Below, in pieces: positions 8,372-17,004 of a stretch of DNA of 40,844 nucleotides. Within the stretch, counting starts at the first letter, position 1. Each line of letters begins with the position of its first letter. The notes beneath the pieces were generated by a model. The model did not search any database. It was not told where the DNA came from and worked only from the letters and a program-made list of their open reading frames with translations. The DNA is from an uncultured Saprospiraceae bacterium (GTDB lineage: Bacteria > Bacteroidota > Bacteroidia > Chitinophagales > Saprospiraceae), in contig CALLVG010000203.1 in NCBI GenBank assembly GCA_938010715.1, positions 1 through 40,844 on the forward strand, given 5' to 3'. A program made the translations under genes and the position numbers.

Positions 8372-8680
8372 ATGAGAAAGATAAAATTTAATGACTTTCC
8401 ACTCATGGAAAATGTCGGCGTCAAAAGCAAAACCTATACTGGAGACGATTATAAAATTAGAATCGTAGAATTCACAGACAAATATGTGGAAGAAGATTGG
8501 TGCAAAAAAGGACATGTCGGTTATGTCTTGGAAGGCAGTATGAAAATTGAATTTGAAAACGAAATCCTTCTTTTTGAAAAAGGAGATGGAATTTATATTG
8601 ACTCCTCTGGTAGCGATAAACACAAAGCAATCATTGAGGAAGGTGGTCGAGTGAAGTTAGTTTTGTTTGATGAAGTCTAA
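8372..8680 (+). CDS. Single-domain cupin-fold protein
   Basis: 102 aa, the size of a minimal cupin barrel. The motif region W-C-K-K-G-H-V-G-Y-V-L-E-G-S-M-K-I (about 47-63), then FEKGDGIYI and SDKHKA, matches cupin motifs 1 and 2: a turn glycine before the strand pair, E-x-x-x-L-F-x-x-G-D, and a late histidine. One histidine of the usual HxH pair is replaced, so metal binding is uncertain. Members of this size are often small-molecule binding or isomerase-like proteins; no substrate can be inferred. It is a lone gene between a MITE-like element and the pseudouridine synthase gene, which follows 63 nt after the stop if that gene starts at 8744. Confidence 0.8.
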   Translation: MRKIKFNDFPLMENVGVKSKTYTGDDYKIRIVEFTDKYVEEDWCKKGHVGYVLEGSMKIEFENEILLFEKGDGIYIDSSGSDKHKAIIEEGGRVKLVLFDEV

Positions 8681-8690
8681 GACAGTACAC

Positions 8691-8718
8691 GGTTGAAGGT
8701 GCACGGTGCACGGCGTGC
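8691..8718. repeat. Four G-phased heptamers upstream of truC-like gene
   Basis: GGTTGAA, GGTGCAC, GGTGCAC and GGCGTGC run at exact 7-nt spacing. The stretch is open in the downstream gene's frame, which creates a misleading N-terminal extension. Confidence 0.5.
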
Positions 8719-8743
8719 CACATTAAATTTCAGAATAGATCTA

Positions 8744-9442
8744 TTGAGTTTAGAAATTTTATATCAGGATGAGCAAATAGTAGCTATCAATAAGCCGAAC
8801 GGATTATTGGTACATCGTACCTATATCGCCGAACCAGATGCGCAATTCGCCTTACAACTTTTAAGAGATCAGATTGGTCAAAAGGTTTTCCCAATACATC
8901 GTTTGGATCGAAAAACTTCAGGAGTTTTGATGTTTGCTTTGAATTCCGAAACAGTAAAATTAGTTCAACAACAGATTGAAAATCAATCAGTTACTAAAAG
9001 ATATATTGTGATTGTTCGCGGTTGGTTTCCTGAATCAGTTGAAGTAGATTATGCACTCACCAATGACCGAGGCAAGACGCAAGAGGCCATCACACATTTC
9101 AATTTATTAGAAAAAACAGAAGTCAATGTCCCTTTCGGGAAACATAAAACTTCGCGTTATTCGCTCATCGAAGCGCATCCAAAAACGGGTCGTCAACATC
9201 AAATTCGTAAGCATCTGAACCATCTACGTCATCCAATTATTGGCGATCGTCCACATGGTTGTAACAAACAAAATCGGTTATTCAAAGAACGATGGGAGAT
9301 GAATACTATGATGCTACACGCAGAAACATTTATCTGTGAACAACCAATTTCAAAAGAACAATTAAAAATTGTCGCGCCGCTCAATGAGGAGTTTATTCGA
9401 ATGTTGAGTGAACTTGAGTTTTCGAATAAGGAAATGATTTGA
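8744..9442 (+). CDS. truC: RluA-family pseudouridine synthase, TruC-like (tRNA U65)
   Basis: Isomerises uridine to pseudouridine in RNA. The order LEILYQDEQIVAINKPNGLLVH, HRLDRKTSGVL, then the RHQIRKHL and HPIIGDRPHG motifs is that of RluA-type enzymes and closest to TruC, which modifies U65 of tRNA-Asp. The catalytic Asp lies in HRLDR. The frame is open from a TTG at 8693, but the first 17 codons run through a heptamer repeat and do not look like protein. A TTG at 8744 (LSLEILYQ) gives a 232-aa protein with the catalytic residue at Asp55, near its place in E. coli TruC. The exact non-ATG start is inferred. Target RNA is by homology only. Confidence 0.87.
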   Translation: MSLEILYQDEQIVAINKPNGLLVHRTYIAEPDAQFALQLLRDQIGQKVFPIHRLDRKTSGVLMFALNSETVKLVQQQIENQSVTKRYIVIVRGWFPESVEVDYALTNDRGKTQEAITHFNLLEKTEVNVPFGKHKTSRYSLIEAHPKTGRQHQIRKHLNHLRHPIIGDRPHGCNKQNRLFKERWEMNTMMLHAETFICEQPISKEQLKIVAPLNEEFIRMLSELEFSNKEMI

Positions 9443-9468
9443 TTATTAATCAACATTCACAAAATACG

Positions 9469-9601
9469 CAAATCTGGAGATTTGTTGTGTATCGTGAAAG
9501 GTCAGAGACCTGCACGAGCAATTACTTTTTTTTATTAAAAAAAGTAATTGCTGGCGAGGTTCTCTGAACCGACGCCGATAATTATCAAATCTCCAGATTT
9601 G
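9469..9601. repeat. 133-bp nested-palindrome element
   Basis: CAAATCTGGAGATTTG (9469-9484) and its exact reverse complement (9586-9601) bound the element; each is itself a hairpin. The centre is a perfect 16-bp stem (9517-9532 with 9537-9552) that starts AGCAATTAC. Between the two are GGTCAGAGACC on the left and GGTTCTCTGAACC on the right. Confidence 0.7.
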
Positions 9602-9659
9602 AGTCAAAAGCAATACATTTTTTTACTTTTCTACCTACCTTCGAGAAAAATTAGTTTAA

Positions 9660-11273
9660 ATGAATCGACTGTTAATTGTACTTTTTTCTTTTCTAATTAT
9701 TAACGATGGTTTTGGACAAATACTCCAAACGACGCATTTACCAATCGTAAAAATCATAACGAATGGAGGTGCACCGATCATTGATGAACCTCGGACGAAT
9801 GCTCAAATGCAAATCATCCATGAAGAAGGTGCTGTCAATGATATTGATGATGTTCCAAACGTTTATGATGGAAATATCGCCATAGAAATACGCGGTCAAA
9901 CTTCTCAATTTCTTTTTGATAAAAAATCTTATCGCCTCGAAACACAAGACGAAATGGGCGAAAACCTAAACGTCGAATTGTTGGGAATGCCCAAAGAAAA
10001 CGATTGGATTTTGCAAGGGCCTTATTCCGATAAAACGTTGATTAGAAATGTTTTGATTTATGAACTGAGCCGTCGATTGGGGCAATATGCAGCACGAACG
10101 CAACTTTGCGAATTGGTTATCAATGGCGAATATATGGGCGTTTATGCATTAATGGAAAAATTAAAAAGAGATAAGAATCGAGTAGATATTTCTAAATTGG
10201 ATGAAGATGATATACAAGGAGATTCGTTGACAGGTGGGTTTATTTTTCGAATTGATAAGTTTGGTGCAGCGGACGAAAATGTTTGGTCATCAAAATTCGA
10301 TGCGCATTTTCAATCCATTTTATATCAAGTTGTTTATCCGAAGCCAGAGAACATTCAACCTGAGCAATTTGAGTATATCAAGACGTTTGTTGATAGTTTT
10401 GAAACCGTAACTTTTGGCCCTGATTTTCTTGATAAAGAAAATGGTTTTAAGAAGTACATTGATGAAGATTCGTTTATTGATTTTTTTTTATTGAATGAAT
10501 TGGCACGTAATCCAGATGGCTATCGAATCAGTACTTATTTTCATAAAAACAAAAATGAAAAGATAAAAGCAGGTCCGATTTGGGATTTTAATTTAGGATT
10601 TGGAAATGTCAATTTTTGTGCTGGTAGTAGTCACGAGGGATGGATTTTGAATTACCATCAATATTGTCCAAATGACAATTGGCAGGTGCCGCAGTGGTGG
10701 AACCGATTGTTTTCTGAAGCTGATTTTTATCAAAAAGTTACAGCGCGTTGGACTGATTTGAGAGCCGATATTTTATCTAATGAAAACATCTTTCAGACTA
10801 TTGATTCTCTGTCTGCTCATCTCGATGGCGCACATCAACGCAACTTTGAAAGGTGGCCAGTTTTAGGTGAACCTGTTTGGCCAAATGACTTTGTTGGAAA
10901 TACTTATAGTGCTGAAATAAACGAATTGAAAAGATGGCTGAGCAATAGGCTGTGGTGGATGGATGGTCACATTGAAAATACTTCCCAAGATTTATCTGTT
11001 TCGAGTATTGCTTCTTTGAAGTTGTTCCCAAACCCCATTTTGGATGAATTGAATTTAGAAGCAATTATGACCAGACCAGTCGAAATCTCTTTACAGTTGT
11101 TTGATGCCACTGGAAGAAAAGTGTTTGATTGGAAAGTGACACCTCCTCCAGGACAAATTTTTCAACAAAAAGTAGAACCGCAAATAATAGCTCAATTACC
11201 AACTGGAATTTACTTTTTACGAATTTCGAGAAATGGAAAATTTTGGGAAACCAGAAAAATCTTAAAACTATGA
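9660..11273 (+). CDS. CotH kinase family protein with T9SS sorting domain
   Basis: 537 aa. A signal peptide (about 1-20, ending FGQ) is followed by a CotH-type atypical kinase domain (about 25-425). Family marks include IEIRGQTSQ, KKSYRLE, the GMPKENDWILQGPYSDKTLIRN stretch, GVYALMEKLKRDKNRV and the metal-binding region GPIWDFNLGFGN. CotH proteins phosphorylate proteins with ATP in the secretory or spore-coat setting; here the target is unknown. The last 75 residues (LFPNPILDELNLE, LFDATGRKVF, PTGIYFLRI, ETRKILKL) are a T9SS type-A sorting domain, so the kinase should go to the cell surface. Its stop overlaps the next gene's start as ATGA. Confidence 0.9.
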   Translation: MNRLLIVLFSFLIINDGFGQILQTTHLPIVKIITNGGAPIIDEPRTNAQMQIIHEEGAVNDIDDVPNVYDGNIAIEIRGQTSQFLFDKKSYRLETQDEMGENLNVELLGMPKENDWILQGPYSDKTLIRNVLIYELSRRLGQYAARTQLCELVINGEYMGVYALMEKLKRDKNRVDISKLDEDDIQGDSLTGGFIFRIDKFGAADENVWSSKFDAHFQSILYQVVYPKPENIQPEQFEYIKTFVDSFETVTFGPDFLDKENGFKKYIDEDSFIDFFLLNELARNPDGYRISTYFHKNKNEKIKAGPIWDFNLGFGNVNFCAGSSHEGWILNYHQYCPNDNWQVPQWWNRLFSEADFYQKVTARWTDLRADILSNENIFQTIDSLSAHLDGAHQRNFERWPVLGEPVWPNDFVGNTYSAEINELKRWLSNRLWWMDGHIENTSQDLSVSSIASLKLFPNPILDELNLEAIMTRPVEISLQLFDATGRKVFDWKVTPPPGQIFQQKVEPQIIAQLPTGIYFLRISRNGKFWETRKILKL

Positions 11274-11578
11274 CCAAAGAAGAGCAATGTTTTCACACGG
11301 TAGGCGAGCAGATTGAGTCGGCCGAAAAAGGTCAACTTTTTGGTAAATTGTGTTATAAAATTAATAAGAAAGCCTTCTGTTGTTTTTTCGAAAATGACAT
11401 GGTTTTCAAACTTTCAGGAGAGATGCACAGTGAGGCATTGAGCCTCGATGGTGCTCAACTTTTCGACCCATCTAAAAAAGGAAGACCAATGAAGGAGTGG
11501 GTACAAGTGTCTTTTTATTATCAGAATGAGTGGAAACGATTTGCGGAAGCGGCGGCGGAGTATGTGGGTTTTAAATAA
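11270..11578 (+). CDS. TfoX N-terminal-domain-like small protein
   Basis: 102 aa from the ATG at 11270, which overlaps the CotH stop codon (ATGA), a strong sign of translational coupling. The frame stays open further upstream inside CotH, but that part is a shadow. The sequence KGQLFGKLCYKINKKAFCCFF, then DMVFKLSGEMH and KKGRPMKEWVQV, resembles the TfoX/Sxy N-terminal domain, here as a stand-alone unit of normal length. In gammaproteobacteria TfoX acts in competence; in this phylum such short proteins have no settled role, so I assign only the fold. Confidence 0.75.
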   Translation: MTKEEQCFHTVGEQIESAEKGQLFGKLCYKINKKAFCCFFENDMVFKLSGEMHSEALSLDGAQLFDPSKKGRPMKEWVQVSFYYQNEWKRFAEAAAEYVGFK

Positions 11579-11590
11579 TTTATTCCGATG

Positions 11591-11670
11591 TGTACTTCGA
11601 GCGCCGCCGAGAAGTACATGAATGAAGAACTGAATTCCACTTTTTTGCTTCACGTCTTCGCTCGAAGTAC
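11591..11670. repeat. Competing inverted repeats between convergent genes
   Basis: GTACTTCGAGCG (11592-11603) is perfectly complementary to 11659-11670. Its first part also pairs locally with GAAGTACA (11611-11618), giving two mutually exclusive hairpins. It lies between a plus-strand end and a minus-strand end. Confidence 0.55.
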
Positions 11671-11686
11671 GCATCAATGGTGGCTC

Positions 11687-13243
11687 TTACTCATAAAAAG
11701 CCGCAACCGCCTTCGCCACATTTTGGCCATCCATAGCGGCACTAATGATTCCACCTGCATAACCTGCTCCCTCGCCAGCCGGGAAAAGTCCTTCAATTTC
11801 GCGGTGCATGTAGGTGGTTCGATCTCTTGGGATGCGGAGTGGAGAACTGGTTCTACTTTCTGTTCCGATGATTTGTGCATTGGAGGTGAAGTAGCCTTTC
11901 ATTTTTTTACCAAAATCTTGAAGTCCTAATTGTAAACGATTGCGAATACCCGCAGGCAGCAACTCATGCAATGGCGCAGAAAACAAATCGGGAATGTAAG
12001 AAGTCTTCAGGGTTTTGGAAGAGGTTTTATTGTTTGCAAAATCGGTTACTAATTGAGCAGGGGCTCTTTGAGTGCCGTCGCCAGCTTGCCACATGGTTTG
12101 TTCGACGCTTTTTTGAAATTCTAAACCAGCGAATGTTCCATGTGGTATGAAGTCGATAAAATCACTTGGTTCTAACGCCACCACGACGCCTGAATTTGCA
12201 AAGGGAGAATCACGGCGAGACAAAGACATTCCGTTCACTACAATCTCTCCTGGGGCGGTTGCAGCAGGCACGACCAATCCGCCTGGACACATACAAAAAC
12301 TAAAAACTCCACGTCCTTCAATCTGAGAAACTAAACTATAACTCGCAGCAGGAAGGTTCTCTTCTCGCTTTTTTTGACTGTATTGAATTTGATCAATCAA
12401 CGGCTGTGGATGCTCTACTCTAACGCCCAATGCAAATGGTTTTGCTTCTAAATAAATGCCTTTATCACGAAGCAAATAATATATGTCGCGAGCCGAATGA
12501 CCTGTTGCTAAAATCGTAGCAGCTGCAAAATGTTCGTCTTTTTCGTTGACGACAATGCCTTTGATTTTTCCTTTTTCGATTATCAAATCAGTCACCAATG
12601 ATTCAAAATGAATCTCTCCACCATATTTCAAAATCGTTTCTCGAATATTGGCAACCACATTCGGCAATTTGTTGGAACCGATATGCGGGTGTGCATCAAT
12701 CAAAATATCTGAGTTGGCGCCATGCTCGACGAGCAATTGAAGTGCTTTTTTAATCTTACCTCTTTTCATGGAGCGGGTGTACAACTTACCGTCAGAGTAA
12801 GTCCCTGCGCCACCTTCTCCAAAACAATAATTCGAATTTGGGTCAACTTCTCCATTTTGTTGAATAGCTTTCAAATCACGGCGACGTGCTTGCACTTCTT
12901 TTCCTCGATCAAAAACGATGGGTTTGATGCCCAATTCAATCATCTCCAAAGCAGCGAAATAACCTGCTGGGCCAGCCCCCACAATGATGGCATGTTTTTT
13001 ATTTGATACATCTTGGAAAGATTCGAGCACTGCGGGTTCTGGTTGGTATTTTTCACCAATGAAAACTTGCACTTTCATGCGGTAGAGTGGTTGTTTTTGT
13101 CGCGCATCAATTGAGCGACGACGCACCCGTACTTCTTCGATTTTGGAAGGATGAACTTTGGCTGCGTTGGCAGCTTTGTTTTTTATAACTTCTAAATTGT
13201 CAAACTCTCTTGGGAGCAAGGCAATATCAACTTCTTGGACCAT
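11687..13243 (-). CDS. FAD-dependent dehydrogenase (COG2509-type)
   Basis: 518 aa flavoprotein oxidoreductase, cytoplasmic. An N-terminal region of about 80 residues with the basic block VRVRRRSIDARQK precedes a Rossmann dinucleotide-binding motif VGAGPAGYFAALE (GAGPAG at 89-94). Then come a CFGEGGAGTYSDGKL stretch (with the conserved GGAG) and an ATGHSARD motif. Near the C-terminus lies FPAGEGAGYAGGIISAAMDG, the FAD-binding end. This architecture is that of the widespread uncharacterised FAD-utilising dehydrogenase family; no substrate is known to me. It is divergent from the DUF4197 lipoprotein gene, sharing a 128-nt upstream region with it. Confidence 0.9.
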   Translation of the reverse strand: MVQEVDIALLPREFDNLEVIKNKAANAAKVHPSKIEEVRVRRRSIDARQKQPLYRMKVQVFIGEKYQPEPAVLESFQDVSNKKHAIIVGAGPAGYFAALEMIELGIKPIVFDRGKEVQARRRDLKAIQQNGEVDPNSNYCFGEGGAGTYSDGKLYTRSMKRGKIKKALQLLVEHGANSDILIDAHPHIGSNKLPNVVANIRETILKYGGEIHFESLVTDLIIEKGKIKGIVVNEKDEHFAAATILATGHSARDIYYLLRDKGIYLEAKPFALGVRVEHPQPLIDQIQYSQKKREENLPAASYSLVSQIEGRGVFSFCMCPGGLVVPAATAPGEIVVNGMSLSRRDSPFANSGVVVALEPSDFIDFIPHGTFAGLEFQKSVEQTMWQAGDGTQRAPAQLVTDFANNKTSSKTLKTSYIPDLFSAPLHELLPAGIRNRLQLGLQDFGKKMKGYFTSNAQIIGTESRTSSPLRIPRDRTTYMHREIEGLFPAGEGAGYAGGIISAAMDGQNVAKAVAAFYE

Positions 13244-13371
13244 AGTTATCGGTCAAATTTTGATTAAAAAATCTCTTTAACGTTTTTCTAACCCCAAATA
13301 TCTAAATTTACCCGTCATAAACGTATCCCAACTAATCAAATTCCTTTCATCACACAAAATTATTTTAAGAA

Positions 13372-14121
13372 ATGAAAAAAATACTCTTGTCTTTATCTGT
13401 CATTTTGGTACTTACTTCTTGTGATCCAAAATTACTTGGTGATATTGCTACGACTGTCCTTGAACAGGCAGCCAGCGGTGGAGCATTAACTGATGCTCAA
13501 ATTGGTTCTGGTTTGAAAGAAGCACTTAATATTGGTATCTCAAATGGAGTAGATGTACTTTCTGCCGAGAATGGTTACTACCAAAGTGCTTACAAAATTT
13601 TGCTTCCACCAGAAGCACAAAAGATTACGCAACGATTGTCAAAAGTTCCAGGTTTCTCTGATGTGGAGGAAGTGCTTTTGAAAAAAATCAACAGAGGTGC
13701 AGAAGATGCTGCAGTAAGAGCAAAGCCAATTTTTGTATCTGCTCTGAGAAATATGACTTTCACAGATGCAAAGAACATTTTATTAGGTGAAAGCAATGCG
13801 GCAACTACTTACCTGAATACTAACACCTACAATAATTTGTATAGCGAGTTTAACCCAGTTATCGTTAAGTCATTGGATAAATTCAGTGCTCGTCAATACT
13901 GGAGAAATATTGTTAAAAATTACAATAAAATCCCATTAGTCAATAAAGTGAATCCTGAATTGGATCAATATATCACTGACGAAGCTTTGAAGGGATTGTT
14001 CTCTATGGTAGAACTTAAAGAAAAAGATATTCGTTCAAATATATCTTCTCGTACATCTGATGTTTTGAGAAAAGTGTTTGCACTGCAAGATCAAGGTGCT
14101 CAATTAAATGGAGGGAATTAG
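13372..14121 (+). CDS. DUF4197 family lipoprotein
   Basis: 249 aa. The signal peptide ends in LTSC, making Cys17 the lipid attachment site; the following D-P-K does not match the surface-export signal, so a periplasm-facing location is more likely. The mature part is almost entirely helical and has the DUF4197 features: GLKEALNIGISNGVDVLS near the N-terminus, a LPPEAQKI segment, then VKALRNMTFTDAKNIL-like, ARQYWRNIV and ITDEALKGLFSMVELKEKDIR toward the C-terminus. The function of DUF4197 is unknown. It ends about 100 nt before a strong bidirectional terminator. Confidence 0.88.
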   Translation: MKKILLSLSVILVLTSCDPKLLGDIATTVLEQAASGGALTDAQIGSGLKEALNIGISNGVDVLSAENGYYQSAYKILLPPEAQKITQRLSKVPGFSDVEEVLLKKINRGAEDAAVRAKPIFVSALRNMTFTDAKNILLGESNAATTYLNTNTYNNLYSEFNPVIVKSLDKFSARQYWRNIVKNYNKIPLVNKVNPELDQYITDEALKGLFSMVELKEKDIRSNISSRTSDVLRKVFALQDQGAQLNGGN

Positions 14122-14223
14122 AGTAAGTAAAGTTGAAATAATAAGGTTTCGAAATTTAATCTTCTCTTTTTCTATGATAAAAATGATTCATTTTTATCCA
14201 AGAATTTAAAAAATTTCAAAAAT

Positions 14224-14255
14224 AAAGCCCTCGCGAATCACTTCACGAGGGCTTT
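14224..14255. terminator. Bidirectional intrinsic terminator (copy 1 of an identical pair)
   Basis: AAAGCCCTCG pairs with CGAGGGCTTT around a 12-nt loop, with T-runs on both strands. It sits between the convergent DUF4197 and kelch genes. All 32 bp, including the loop, recur exactly at 20636-20667. Confidence 0.9.
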
Positions 14256-14277
14256 TGTTTTTATTAAAAACAGGTTG

Positions 14278-16182
14278 TTAAAACTGCTTTACTAATCTCA
14301 CTTTGTAAGAAATATTATCATCTTCTATCTGAATGAAATAAACTCCATTTGGTATAAATGATAAATCAATTTCATTTTCTAAAGCGTGATTTGGTATCAC
14401 TGAAATTAAATCACCCATTACATTCATTACTTTCAAATCGTAGTTTTTGTCAAGTGGTAAATCACCGTTGATGCGTACGGTTTCCTTGAAAGGATTAGGG
14501 AAGGCAACAATGTTTTGAGTGTTGACATTATCGTCTGTATTGGTGGTTTCAGAAACTTGGATACAATAATCCTCAACCTCTCCCAAAATCAAATCATTGG
14601 AAGTTGAACAAGCATCATAAGTTACTCCTCCCGCAATAGCGTGTGCATAACTAACGCGCATACGACTAAGACCTGGCAGAGCATCGTTTGGTACAAGAAT
14701 GTTTTTTGACATACTTGCTGATGCAAACCCTTCATCGAGTAAAAGTTCATCATCTTGAAAAATACCATCAATATTCGTATCAATCCAAACTCTCAATCTT
14801 GAACCATTGACAAAATTGTTGACATTTACAGACAAGTTGAAATTTCCTCCAACAGGAATCATTTCTCCTCCTGCAACTTCATAATTTCCGTAACCATTAT
14901 CATTTCCTGAAGTATTTGTGAAACTATTGACACCAACACTTGTGATATGTAAATCACGGAAGTCCAAAAATTCAACTGGTGAACAATATTCCAAATCAAT
15001 ACAGGCACCACAGCCTTTTGTTCTAAAAGTATAGGTCTCTGAATTGATTTTTAGAGAATCGCAATTGCTAATGACTAGATATTCATAGTCTTGACAGGTT
15101 TCTAAATCGCTTAAAGCAACGACTGGCTTTGCATCTGGAATGACATTCCAAACTGTTTCACCCACTTTGCGCCATTTGAGCGTATCTGCTACAACATCAT
15201 CATTTGCGTCCCAAAATAACTCTGCAGTGCCATTTTCTGTAGTACTTGCATTAAGACCCTTGGCTGGACTACATTTTAAGCTTGCTAAATTAAATTTCCA
15301 CATGGTAGTTGCAGAAGCCGTTTCACTTGTTCCATCAAAAAAGTATAAAATTTCGTCAATAATGAACGAGGAAGGTGCCCAACGGCTACCTTCAGGAAGT
15401 GGTTCTAAATATTCCCATTCTTCGGTACTTGGGTCGTAAGCCATAAAAGATTCGCTTTTTGGAATGTTTACATGATTTGCATCATCTCCTGCCAAGACAA
15501 ATCCTCTACCGTTGTAATTAAACTGTGTTCCTGCAACCCTACCTAATGGCGTATTGTCGATAGGATCCAATTCTTCAGTGTTTAAATTATATTGAAACCA
15601 AGTTGGTCTATGTCCTCCGCCCAAGTAAACCATACTATCGGCAGCAAAGAAAAAAGGGTGGTGTCTTCCTCCACCTGGAATATCTTGTTTCTGAGTCCAT
15701 TCCTGAGTAATGATGTCATATTCCCACCAATCAGAAATATTGCCATTAAAAGAGGAACCTGTACCCATCATGATTTTGTCATTATGTGCAATAAAGGCAG
15801 GGTGTGATCTTCCTACACATGGGCAAGAAGGTAGCTCTGTAAATGATTGATCAACAGGGTCAAAAACCCATAAATCATTGTAAAATCCTTGGGCTCCTCC
15901 TGAACCAAAACCGTAATAATATTTTCCATTCCATTCATCTCCAACTGCAATTGCTCTTGCTGGGCCAGGAAAATCTCCAATTCTATTCCATGTATCGGTA
16001 TCAGGCAAATACTCCCATAAAGGATTTCCTGCATTTCCTTGTATAACAAAGGCTTTTCCATTAATCCCAAATCCATAGGTATGATCTGTTGAGAAAGGTG
16101 GATTTCCAAGTTGCTCCCAAGTTTGGGAGAACAAAAAAGCTGGAGCAATAAAAAAGCAAAGTGTAATAAGTTGTCTAATCAT
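14278..16182 (-). CDS. Secreted kelch-repeat protein with GEVED and T9SS sorting domains
   Basis: 634 aa. Signal peptide 1-19 (FLFSQ). Residues about 20-300 form a kelch-type beta-propeller: repeated units such as YGFGINGKAFVIQG..W.Y.P.TDTW, YYYGFGSGG..NDLWVFDP and YLGGGHRPTWFQYNL. A fibronectin-like segment (about 300-385) follows, then a GEVED domain (about 395-545; WIDTNIDGIFQDDE, LGEVEDYCIQV). The last 75 residues (FPNPFKETVRI, VMNVMGDLI, NGVYFIQI) are a T9SS type-A sorting domain. The architecture predicts a cell-surface or secreted binding protein. Convergent with the DUF4197 gene; upstream is a 290-nt gap shared with the ExbB-like gene. Confidence 0.88.
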   Translation of the reverse strand: MIRQLITLCFFIAPAFLFSQTWEQLGNPPFSTDHTYGFGINGKAFVIQGNAGNPLWEYLPDTDTWNRIGDFPGPARAIAVGDEWNGKYYYGFGSGGAQGFYNDLWVFDPVDQSFTELPSCPCVGRSHPAFIAHNDKIMMGTGSSFNGNISDWWEYDIITQEWTQKQDIPGGGRHHPFFFAADSMVYLGGGHRPTWFQYNLNTEELDPIDNTPLGRVAGTQFNYNGRGFVLAGDDANHVNIPKSESFMAYDPSTEEWEYLEPLPEGSRWAPSSFIIDEILYFFDGTSETASATTMWKFNLASLKCSPAKGLNASTTENGTAELFWDANDDVVADTLKWRKVGETVWNVIPDAKPVVALSDLETCQDYEYLVISNCDSLKINSETYTFRTKGCGACIDLEYCSPVEFLDFRDLHITSVGVNSFTNTSGNDNGYGNYEVAGGEMIPVGGNFNLSVNVNNFVNGSRLRVWIDTNIDGIFQDDELLLDEGFASASMSKNILVPNDALPGLSRMRVSYAHAIAGGVTYDACSTSNDLILGEVEDYCIQVSETTNTDDNVNTQNIVAFPNPFKETVRINGDLPLDKNYDLKVMNVMGDLISVIPNHALENEIDLSFIPNGVYFIQIEDDNISYKVRLVKQF

Positions 16183-16428
16183 TGATTTGAATTTTTTTTG
16201 CTAAAATATAGTTAAAGAATTAAAGGAGTCTTGAATTAAGAGTGATTGTCAAAATGAAGACTCCTAAATTTGAGTATTTTGTAATGCTCAGAACAAAAGC
16301 GATGTTAATTGGAGTTCATTCTGAAAAAGCTTGTAACATAATGAATACTTGTTTCCCGATTTTTGAGGCACAATTTTCTCACTTTCGCGAAATCATGAAT
16401 TCTTAAATAATTTCGTAGAGATTTAATT

Positions 16429-16436
16429 TATCTTTG
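16429..16436 (+). promoter_or_regulatory. Candidate -7 box of a Bacteroidota promoter
   Basis: TATCTTTG fits TAnnTTTG exactly and lies 36 nt upstream of the ATG at 16473, a typical short-leader position. No good -33 TTTG is present at the usual 19-nt spacing. Confidence 0.4.
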
Positions 16437-16472
16437 AGAGATTTTATCAATTTCATCAACTAATATCCAAGG

Positions 16473-16817
16473 ATGTTTCTAAACTTATTAAATGATGGTG
16501 GCCCTCTATTTATGTATTCGATCTTAGCGATGTTAATCATAATCCTTGGATTGATTATCAGAGCTTTTTTCAAAGGAGGAGATCAGAAAAAATACATAAC
16601 GATTATTGCTTCATTCGGTTCATTTGCTGTCGCCTTTGGCGTTTTTGGTCAGATTCTCGGCTTGATTTCGGCATTTGATTCGATAGAAGCGGTGGGCAAT
16701 GTTTCCACACCTATAATGGCTGCTGGGTTAAAGATTTCATTGCTTTCTCCTTTGTTTGGATTGTTGGTGTTTATGGTTTCGAGGTTAGGAGTTATTTTAT
16801 TGACTTGGAGAGGGTAG
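16473..16817 (+). CDS. Short MotA/TolQ/ExbB-like membrane protein
   Basis: 114 aa with three hydrophobic segments (about 12-32, 43-68 and 85-110). The second and third resemble the last two helices of the ExbB/TolQ/MotA proton-channel fold: FAVAFGVFGQILGLISAFDSIE followed by VSTPIMAAGLKISLLSPLFGLLVF, the counterpart of GTVTGMI.AF and AL.TTA.GL.V. The large cytoplasmic domain of true ExbB is missing, so it is a minimal version. No ExbD-like partner is adjacent. Short stand-alone members of this kind occur in Bacteroidota; function is unknown. Confidence 0.72.
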   Translation: MFLNLLNDGGPLFMYSILAMLIIILGLIIRAFFKGGDQKKYITIIASFGSFAVAFGVFGQILGLISAFDSIEAVGNVSTPIMAAGLKISLLSPLFGLLVFMVSRLGVILLTWRG

Positions 16818-17004
16818 AAGTTAAGAAGTAATTTTAAAGAGAGGGCATGCTTCGTATATTGTCCATCAGTATCTATTGGATAAAATGTGCTATTGGATAA
16901 ATAGCAAACCGATACTTTTCGACTGGGTCGATATTCACAATCTACTATACCTCGTTGACAAAAATCATTTATAGAAATTAGAACAAGAAAGAAAGAAATT
17001 TGTT

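Noticed and set aside
16873-16901. Two CTATTGGATAAA copies 17 bp apart
   Set aside because: Only two short AT-rich units with no further structure; could be chance.
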